Origin: Bacteroides sp. | GTDB lineage: Bacteria > Bacteroidota > Bacteroidia > Bacteroidales > Bacteroidaceae | NCBI GenBank assembly: GCA_019417975.1 | Contig: DYCT01000031.1 | Span: forward strand, 1 to 12,112 | Reading direction: 5' to 3' | Length of the DNA: 12,112 nucleotides | Part shown: in pieces, positions 6,530 through 12,112 of the stretch | Layout of the letters: each line of letters begins with the position of its first letter | Position numbering within the stretch: position 1 is the stretch's first letter | Notes under the pieces: generated by a model | The model's database searches: none | What the model saw: only the letters and a program-made list of their open reading frames with translations | Told to the model about the DNA's origin: nothing | Program-made: the position numbers and the translations under genes

Positions 6530-7966
6530 ATGATACAAGAAGAATTACAGCAACATTTTAAAGACAAGATATTCACAGAGATTTCAGAAACAGCCGACGA
6601 GCTGGGACTGGAGTGTTATGTAGTAGGCGGATATGTACGTGACATCTTCCTGAAACGCCCGTCGAAAGACATTGACGTGGTCGTGGTAGGAAGCGGCATT
6701 GAAATGGCAGAAGCCCTTGCCAAACGACTGGGGAAAGCAGCCCACCTGTCTGTCTTCAAAAACTTTGGCACTGCACAAGTGAAATATCACCACACCGAAG
6801 TGGAGTTTGTAGGAGCACGCAAGGAATCGTACTCGCACGACTCGCGCAAACCTATTGTGGAAAACGGTACACTGGAAGACGACCAGAACCGCCGTGACTT
6901 TACCATCAATGCCTTGGCCGTATGCCTTAACAAAAACCGGTTCGGCGAACTGGTAGACCCCTTTAACGGAATGGACGACTTGAAAGAAAAGACCATCCGT
7001 ACACCATTGGACCCCGACATCACATTCAGCGATGACCCATTGCGCATGATGCGCGGCATCCGCTTTGCCACACAGCTGAATTTCTACATCGATGACGATA
7101 CCTTTGCTGCCATCGCACGCAACAAAGAGCGCATCCATATCATTTCGCGCGAGCGTATCGCTGAAGAACTCAACAAAATCATCCTTTCTCCCCGCCCCTC
7201 CATCGGCTTTGTGCTACTGGACCAATGCGGCCTACTGGAACTGATTTTCCCCGAACTCTATGCCATGCAAGGCGTAGAAACCCGCAACGGACGAGCACAC
7301 AAAGACAATTTCTACCACACGCTGGAAGTACTGGACAATATCAGCAAGGTGACCGACAACCTGTGGCTACGCTGGGCTGCACTACTCCACGACATCGGCA
7401 AGCCCACCACCAAGCGTTGGGAGCCACGCATCGGATGGACATTCCACAATCATAATTTCATCGGAGAGAAAATGATTCCCAACATTTTCCGTAAGATGAA
7501 GCTACCCATGAACGAAAAAATGAAGTATGTGCAAAAACTGGTCGGACTGCACATGCGCCCTATCGTGCTTGCCGAAGACATTGTCACCGACTCGGCCGTG
7601 CGACGCCTGCTGTTCGATGCCGGCGACGATATCGACGACCTCATGGTGCTTTGCGAAGCCGACATCACATCCAAAAACCAAGTGAAGAAACAGCAGTTTC
7701 TGCAAAACTTCCAACTGGTACGCCAAAAGCTGAAGGACCTGGAAGAAAAAGACCGCATCCGCAACTTCCAACCTCCGGTTAGCGGTGAGGAAATCATGCA
7801 GCTATTTGGGTTACAACCTTGCCGTGAAATCGGTACGCTGAAAACATGTATCAAAGATGCCATCCTCGACGGAGTCATCCCCAACGAATACGAACCGGCA
7901 CTGCAATACCTGCTCAAAAAAGCCCAGCGGATGGGACTCACGCTCGTAAAGCAACCTAAAGAATAA
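6530..7966 (+). CDS. cca: CCA-adding-type tRNA nucleotidyltransferase with HD domain
   Basis: A class II nucleotidyltransferase of the CCA-adding/poly(A) polymerase superfamily, expected to add or repair the 3' CCA of tRNAs in the cytoplasm. The head domain has the GGYVRD motif (G33-D38) and the metal-binding pair DID (D47, D49), followed by RRDFTINA (R121-A128) and DPLRMMRGIRFA (from about residue 168), which belongs to the neck/nucleotide-recognition region. ERIAEELNKI follows. An HD domain begins near residue 255, with H287-D288 in WAALLHDIGKP and a later conserved His in LVGLHMRP, which suggests an added phosphohydrolase activity as in some bacterial CCA enzymes. The length of 478 aa suits HD-containing members. 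The ATG is chosen for its close fit to the -7 box. The ABC ATPase gene begins 6 bases after the stop, so the two are probably co-transcribed. CCA-adding, A-adding and poly(A) polymerase activities cannot be told apart with certainty from sequence. Confidence 0.9.
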   Translation: MIQEELQQHFKDKIFTEISETADELGLECYVVGGYVRDIFLKRPSKDIDVVVVGSGIEMAEALAKRLGKAAHLSVFKNFGTAQVKYHHTEVEFVGARKESYSHDSRKPIVENGTLEDDQNRRDFTINALAVCLNKNRFGELVDPFNGMDDLKEKTIRTPLDPDITFSDDPLRMMRGIRFATQLNFYIDDDTFAAIARNKERIHIISRERIAEELNKIILSPRPSIGFVLLDQCGLLELIFPELYAMQGVETRNGRAHKDNFYHTLEVLDNISKVTDNLWLRWAALLHDIGKPTTKRWEPRIGWTFHNHNFIGEKMIPNIFRKMKLPMNEKMKYVQKLVGLHMRPIVLAEDIVTDSAVRRLLFDAGDDIDDLMVLCEADITSKNQVKKQQFLQNFQLVRQKLKDLEEKDRIRNFQPPVSGEEIMQLFGLQPCREIGTLKTCIKDAILDGVIPNEYEPALQYLLKKAQRMGLTLVKQPKE

Positions 7967-7972
7967 AGACTC

Positions 7973-8776
7973 ATGAGCATACAACCCATCATAGAGACAC
8001 GCGACCTGACCATCGGCTACCGCCAAAAGCACAGCCAGACAATGGTCCAAACAGGACTGAACCTAACGGTGTACCCCGGCGAAATGATTTGCCTCATCGG
8101 TCCAAACGGTTGCGGAAAATCCACCTTGCTACGAAGCATCGGCGGATTGCAACCTCTATTGAGTGGAGACATCCGCATCAACCAAATCCCCATTCAGGAA
8201 CAAACACTGTCTGCCAAAGCCAAGCTCATCTCGCTGGTTCTAACCGACAAGATAGAAGTAAGCCACCTTTCGATAGCAGACCTGATAGCCATGGGGCGCA
8301 ACCCTTACACCGACTGGTTGGGAAAACTCAACGAACAAGACAAGCAGCTGATTGATACAGCCATCCGACAAGTGCATCTGGAAGGATACGAAAACAGATG
8401 CCTGAACGAGCTGTCGGACGGTGAACGCCAGCGCGCCCTTATTGCCAAAGCACTGACCCAAGACACTCCGGTGATTTTGCTCGACGAACCAACTGCCCAC
8501 TTGGACCTTCCCAACCGGGTAGACATCATGTTGCTGCTGCGCAAACTGGCAAAAGACACCGGTAAAGCCATCCTGATGTCGACCCACGAACTGGATTTGG
8601 CCCTACAGACCAGCGACAGAATCTGGCTCATGTCTCCCCGACAAGGAGGCCTGCAAACCGGCTCGCCCGACGAACTGATTAAAAGCAACAGCATCCAAAA
8701 CGTTTTTGCAACCCACTCTTTCTCCTTTACAGGCGAAGGGGGAAGCATTCACGTAAATTTGGACAGCAATCGTTAA
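7973..8776 (+). CDS. ABC transporter ATP-binding protein, FecE/BtuD-type
   Basis: A 267-residue ATPase subunit of the kind that drives import of iron-siderophore, heme or cobalamin with FecCD-type permeases. Visible motifs are Walker A GPNGCGKST (43-51), signature LSDGERQR (147-154), Walker B VILLDEPTAHLD (167-178, with catalytic E172) and the H-loop histidine H205 in STHELDL. The segment LIAMGRNPYTDWLG (104-117) is typical of the FecE/FhuC/BtuD group. Where family members usually have a Q-loop glutamine (as in VLPQ), this protein reads LVLTDK, with Thr at 91. No permease or binding-protein gene lies on either side: upstream is the tRNA nucleotidyltransferase, 6 bases away, and downstream is a peptidase with its own promoter box. 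Its membrane partners must therefore be elsewhere. The substrate cannot be assigned from this window. Confidence 0.88.
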   Translation: MSIQPIIETRDLTIGYRQKHSQTMVQTGLNLTVYPGEMICLIGPNGCGKSTLLRSIGGLQPLLSGDIRINQIPIQEQTLSAKAKLISLVLTDKIEVSHLSIADLIAMGRNPYTDWLGKLNEQDKQLIDTAIRQVHLEGYENRCLNELSDGERQRALIAKALTQDTPVILLDEPTAHLDLPNRVDIMLLLRKLAKDTGKAILMSTHELDLALQTSDRIWLMSPRQGGLQTGSPDELIKSNSIQNVFATHSFSFTGEGGSIHVNLDSNR

Positions 8777-8814
8777 AATGAATGAAGAAAGGCAATCCCT
8801 AAGCAGTAATTTTA

Positions 8815-8822
8815 TACCTTTG
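8815..8822 (+). promoter_or_regulatory. Candidate -7 box (TAnnTTTG) for the M23 peptidase-dxr-rseP unit
   Basis: TACCTTTG matches the Bacteroidota -7 consensus TAnnTTTG and ends 21 bases before the ATG at 8844, in the 67-base gap after the ABC ATPase gene. No TTTG stands at the -33 distance. No terminator is visible between the ATPase gene and this box, so read-through from upstream is also possible. Confidence 0.6.
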
Positions 8823-8843
8823 TAAATTAATTGACTCTAAATC

Positions 8844-9704
8844 ATGGTGAAAAGAAAAAAGAAACGGGCTTTTTGGAATAACATCAAATTCAAATACAAG
8901 CTTACTATCATCAACGAAAACACATTGGAAGAGATAGTAGGCATCCATGTATCCAAGCTGAACGGACTCTCTGTTCTGCTCACCGCTTTCTTCATTATCT
9001 TCAGCATCACAGCTGTCATCATCGCATTTACACCACTACGCAACTACCTGCCCGGATACATGAACAGCGAAGTACGCAACCAGGTGGTGCAGAACGCCCT
9101 AAAAGTGGATTCACTGCAACAGATGCTGGACAAACAGAACCTGTACATCCTAAACATTCAGGACATCTTCAGCGGGAAAGTGGACACAGATACCATCCAT
9201 TCCATCGACTCACTGACCAACATGCGGACAGACTCGCTCATGTCGCGCAGCCAACTGGAAGATGACTTCCGCAAACAATACGAAGAGACAGAAAAATACA
9301 ATCTGACCACGATGGAAGACGAACGGGAAATAAACGGACTCATCTTTTTCCGTCCTACACGTGGCATGATTTCTTCGCCTTTCGATGCCGATACCAAACA
9401 TTACGGAACAGACATTGCCGCCAAACAAAACGAAAGTGTGGTAGCTACCCTCGACGGAACAGTCATCTTAAGCACATATACAGCCGAGACAGGATACGTC
9501 ATCGGCCTACAACATACCCGGAATTTCATCTCTTTCTACAAGCACTGCGGCTCTTTGCTGAAAAGCGCTGGCGATGAAGTAAAAGCCGGTGAAGCGATTG
9601 CATTGGTGGGAAATACCGGTTCATTGACAACCGGTCCGCATCTGCACTTCGAACTCTGGCGCAAAGGAAGACCTGTCAATCCGGAAAAATACATCATCTT
9701 CTAA
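8844..9704 (+). CDS. Inner-membrane M23 (LytM-type) peptidase
   Basis: A likely membrane-anchored murein endopeptidase or a regulator of one, with its catalytic domain in the periplasm. The first 41 residues are basic and presumed cytoplasmic (MVKRKKKR start). A single transmembrane helix spans about 42-63, and a helical, probably coiled-coil region covers about 70-160. The M23 domain fills about 165-286. All usual zinc and catalytic positions are present: H186 and D190 in HYGTDIAA, H234 in FYKHC, and H266 and H268 in HLHFEL, so activity is likely retained. The usual YAHL around the third histidine reads YKHC here. Nine bases separate the stop from the dxr start, so the two genes are probably co-transcribed. 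The target bond in peptidoglycan cannot be told from sequence. Confidence 0.9.
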   Translation: MVKRKKKRAFWNNIKFKYKLTIINENTLEEIVGIHVSKLNGLSVLLTAFFIIFSITAVIIAFTPLRNYLPGYMNSEVRNQVVQNALKVDSLQQMLDKQNLYILNIQDIFSGKVDTDTIHSIDSLTNMRTDSLMSRSQLEDDFRKQYEETEKYNLTTMEDEREINGLIFFRPTRGMISSPFDADTKHYGTDIAAKQNESVVATLDGTVILSTYTAETGYVIGLQHTRNFISFYKHCGSLLKSAGDEVKAGEAIALVGNTGSLTTGPHLHFELWRKGRPVNPEKYIIF

Positions 9705-9713
9705 CTACAAATC

Positions 9714-10874
9714 ATGAAAAAACAAATCGCCATATTAGGTTCAACCGGTTCAATCGGCACGCAAGCACTCGAAGTCATTGCCGAGCACAGCGACTTGTAC
9801 GAAGTATATGCTTTGACAGCCAACAACCGAGTGGATTTACTCATCGAGCAGGCACGACGGTTCACCCCCGATGCGGTAGTCATTGCCAACGAGGAAAAAT
9901 ATCCGCAACTGAAAGAAGCGCTGGCCGACCTGCCTATCAAAGTGTACGCCGGAAGCAATGCCTTGGCCGAGATTGTCCAAGCACAACCCATTGACATCGT
10001 ACTGACTGCCATGGTGGGATATGCCGGACTCAAACCCACCATCGCAGCCATCAAAGCAGGGAAAGCCATCGCTTTGGCCAACAAAGAGACCTTGGTCGTA
10101 GCCGGTGAACTCATCAACGAACTGGCACAACAATATCATACACCGATTCTTCCTGTCGATTCGGAACACTCTGCCGTATTCCAATGTCTGGCAGGCGAAG
10201 TAGGTAACGCCATCGAAGAAGTGATTCTGACAGCCTCGGGCGGCCCCTTCCGTACCTTTACCATCGAACAACTCGAATCGGTCACAAAAGAGCAGGCTCT
10301 GAAACATCCCAACTGGCAAATGGGCGACAAAATCACCATCGACTCTGCCACCATGATGAACAAAGGCTTTGAGGTGATTGAAGCCAAATGGCTCTTTGGT
10401 GTACGTCCGGACCAAATCAAGGTAGTGGTTCACCCACAATCCATCATCCACTCGATGGTACAGTTTGAAGACGGAGCAGTCAAAGCCCAATTAGGTATGC
10501 CCGACATGCGTCTGCCCATCCAATATGCTTTTTCGTATCCAAACCGCATCCATGCCTCGTTTGAGCGACTCGACTTCTCGACCTACAACAACCTGACATT
10601 CGAAGAGCCCGATACCCATCGCTTCCCAAACCTGGCACTGGCATACGAAGCACTCCGCCAAGGCGGAAATATGCCTTGTATCGTCAATGCAGCCAATGAG
10701 GTAATGGTATCCGCTTTCTTGCAAGACCGTGTGAAATTCTTCAGCATGAGTCGCATCATCGAACAAGCCATGCAGCAAATCTCATTCATCCGCAAACCTA
10801 CTTACGAAGACTATGTAGCTACCGATGCCGAGACCCGCAAGCTGGCAGCCTCTCTACTCACCGCTAATTATTAA
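9714..10874 (+). CDS. dxr: 1-deoxy-D-xylulose 5-phosphate reductoisomerase
   Basis: The cytoplasmic enzyme that converts DXP to 2-C-methyl-D-erythritol 4-phosphate with NADPH, the first committed step of the MEP isoprenoid pathway. The NADPH-binding loop is GSTGSIG (9-15). ANKETLVVAGE lies near residue 121. The metal ligands are D149 and E151 in VDSEHSA, and E220 in NKGFE, matching D150, E152 and E231 of the E. coli enzyme. The substrate-binding segments ASGGPFR and HPNWQMGDKITIDSATMMNKG are intact, as is HPQSIIHSMVQF. The length of 386 aa is normal for the family. The ATG follows the M23 stop by 9 bases and starts directly in the first beta strand, so no other start is likely. rseP begins 25 bases downstream. 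Placement among envelope genes fits the need for undecaprenyl carriers, but that link is inference. Confidence 0.98.
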   Translation: MKKQIAILGSTGSIGTQALEVIAEHSDLYEVYALTANNRVDLLIEQARRFTPDAVVIANEEKYPQLKEALADLPIKVYAGSNALAEIVQAQPIDIVLTAMVGYAGLKPTIAAIKAGKAIALANKETLVVAGELINELAQQYHTPILPVDSEHSAVFQCLAGEVGNAIEEVILTASGGPFRTFTIEQLESVTKEQALKHPNWQMGDKITIDSATMMNKGFEVIEAKWLFGVRPDQIKVVVHPQSIIHSMVQFEDGAVKAQLGMPDMRLPIQYAFSYPNRIHASFERLDFSTYNNLTFEEPDTHRFPNLALAYEALRQGGNMPCIVNAANEVMVSAFLQDRVKFFSMSRIIEQAMQQISFIRKPTYEDYVATDAETRKLAASLLTANY

Positions 10875-10899
10875 CTTAAAACGATAATCCTTATTTAGA

Positions 10900-12112
10900 A
10901 TGGAAACATTTTTAATACGTACACTCCAACTCATCATGAGCCTTTCGCTCCTGGTGATTATACACGAAGGAGGACACTTCCTTTTTGCGCGCTTATTTAA
11001 AATCCGTGTAGAAAAGTTCTGCATCTTCTTTGACCCTTGGTTTACCCTCTTTAAATTCAAACCAAAGAATAGCGACACAGAATATGGCGTAGGCTGGCTT
11101 CCCTTAGGCGGCTACGTGAAAATAGCCGGAATGATTGACGAGTCGATGGACGTAGAACAAATGAAGCAACCGGCCCAGCCTTGGGAGTTCCGGTCGAAAC
11201 CTGCCGGACAACGCTTAATGGTCATGATAGGTGGCGTCTTGTTCAACTTCCTGTTGGCTTTGTTCATCTACTCCATGATTCTCTACAAATGGGGCGACTC
11301 CTACATTCCTTTGGATCAAGCTACTTATGGCATGGAATTTAGCGAAAGAGCTCAAAAAGCAGGTTTCGAGAATGGCGACATCCTCCTTTCTGCCGATGGA
11401 AAAAAACTGGAACGCATGAATGCGGATATGCTACGCAACATCATTGATGCCCAAGAAGTAACCGTACTGCGCAATGGAGAAAAAGTAAGCATCCGCATCC
11501 CGGAACTCAGCCTGCTGGACATTTCTAAAGACGCAGAACCATTTGCCACATTCCGCCTCCCTGCACAAATCGACACCGTGCTTGCCCAAACTCCGGCTGC
11601 TGCCGCCGGTCTGCAAAAAGGTGACCGCATCTTGGCACTCAACGGAAAGGACATACATTCTTGGCAAGAATTTACCGGTACACTGACCTTGCTAAAAGCA
11701 CAAGCAGCCGAAAAGAAAGACCAAACAAATGCACACAACATTACCTTGGTCTACAGCCGTGCCAACGCAACCGATACGCTGACCTTTGCAACCGACTCTT
11801 TATTCCGCATCGGCGTGATGCCTAAAATGGCCTATAATCTGTATTCTCCTACACAAGTCAGCTACAGCTTCTTCGGTTCGTTTCCTGCCGGTATCGACTT
11901 AGGAGTAAGAACTTTGAAAGGCTACGTCAGCGACATGAAATATGTGTTTACCAAGGAAGGGGCCAACAGCATCGGTGGCTTCGGTACCATCGGAAGCATC
12001 TTCCCCACCACTTGGGATTGGGAACGTTTCTGGTCGATGACAGCTTTCTTAAGCATTATCCTGGCCTTTATGAACATACTGCCCATCCCTGCACTGGACG
12101 GTGGACATGTAT
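10900..12112 (+). CDS. rseP: RseP-family site-2 protease, intramembrane zinc metalloprotease (3' end cut by window)
   Basis: The frame stays open for 404 codons to the window end, so the gene is partial. Members cut transmembrane segments of anti-sigma factors or leftover signal peptides in the inner membrane. The zinc motif HExxH is HEGGH at 22-26, inside the first transmembrane helix. GWLPLGGYVKIAGM, typical of the family, follows near residue 65. A second membrane segment spans about 106-128. Two PDZ domains lie at about 137-205 (AGFENGDILLSADGK) and 220-300 (AAGLQKGDRILALNGK). The third catalytic element, LDG, is at 399-401 in NILPIPALDGG, just before the cut. The full protein should have roughly 45-50 more residues, judging from the family. 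It is the third gene of the M23-dxr-rseP run. The start ATG places only 21 residues before HEGGH, as is normal for the family. Confidence 0.96.
   Translation, partial: METFLIRTLQLIMSLSLLVIIHEGGHFLFARLFKIRVEKFCIFFDPWFTLFKFKPKNSDTEYGVGWLPLGGYVKIAGMIDESMDVEQMKQPAQPWEFRSKPAGQRLMVMIGGVLFNFLLALFIYSMILYKWGDSYIPLDQATYGMEFSERAQKAGFENGDILLSADGKKLERMNADMLRNIIDAQEVTVLRNGEKVSIRIPELSLLDISKDAEPFATFRLPAQIDTVLAQTPAAAAGLQKGDRILALNGKDIHSWQEFTGTLTLLKAQAAEKKDQTNAHNITLVYSRANATDTLTFATDSLFRIGVMPKMAYNLYSPTQVSYSFFGSFPAGIDLGVRTLKGYVSDMKYVFTKEGANSIGGFGTIGSIFPTTWDWERFWSMTAFLSIILAFMNILPIPALDGGHV

Noticed and set aside
7225..7455. Out-of-frame + strand open frame inside the tRNA nucleotidyltransferase gene, possible frameshift
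   Set aside because: The main frame is continuous and carries the HD motif and flanking conserved segments through this stretch. The alternative frame has a shadow-like Arg/Gln/Thr-rich composition.
7450..8013. 187-codon minus-strand open frame across the cca-ABC ATPase junction
   Set aside because: It is very rich in Ser, Arg and Met, as expected from the complement of the coding strand, and has no recognisable motif.

Overview
The window is a chromosomal segment from a member of the Bacteroidota, most likely order Bacteroidales. Four things point there: Omp28-like and gingipain-adhesin-like secreted proteins with C-terminal sorting domains, a remnant resembling a Bacteroides-type IS982 transposase, TAnnTTTG promoter boxes in place of the classical -10, and no clear Shine-Dalgarno sequences. 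I cannot place it to genus.

Left part (1-5289): two large exported proteins lie in tandem on the + strand, 35 bases apart. The first (645 aa) has an Omp28-type thioredoxin-like region with a CxxC motif. The second (1069 aa) is a mosaic of adhesin, carboxypeptidase-regulatory-like and Fn3-like domains. Both end in a domain resembling the type A sorting signal of the type IX secretion system (T9SS). A strong intrinsic terminator closes the pair.

Middle (5290-6529): a decayed IS982-like transposase fragment is followed by a perfect 32-base palindrome. Next comes a minus-strand lipoprotein gene of unknown function. A compact 100-base divergent promoter region separates it from the right part. 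Two back-to-back TAnnTTTG boxes lie in that region, and a 14-base palindrome sits where transcription of the rightward gene should begin.

Right part (6530-12112): a + strand housekeeping run. It encodes a CCA-adding-type tRNA nucleotidyltransferase with an HD domain, a FecE/BtuD-type ABC ATPase without partner subunits here, an inner-membrane M23 peptidase, DXP reductoisomerase (dxr, MEP isoprenoid pathway) and the site-2 protease RseP (cut by the window end). The M23 gene has its own promoter box. M23, dxr and rseP are tightly spaced and probably form one envelope/isoprenoid operon.

Most of the window is ordinary for the group and I see no convincing undescribed multi-gene system. The points most worth a second look are the paired exported proteins that appear to share a domain, the overlapping divergent promoters with a palindrome at the predicted start, the ABC ATPase lacking the usual Q-loop glutamine, and the IS remnant next to the large palindrome.
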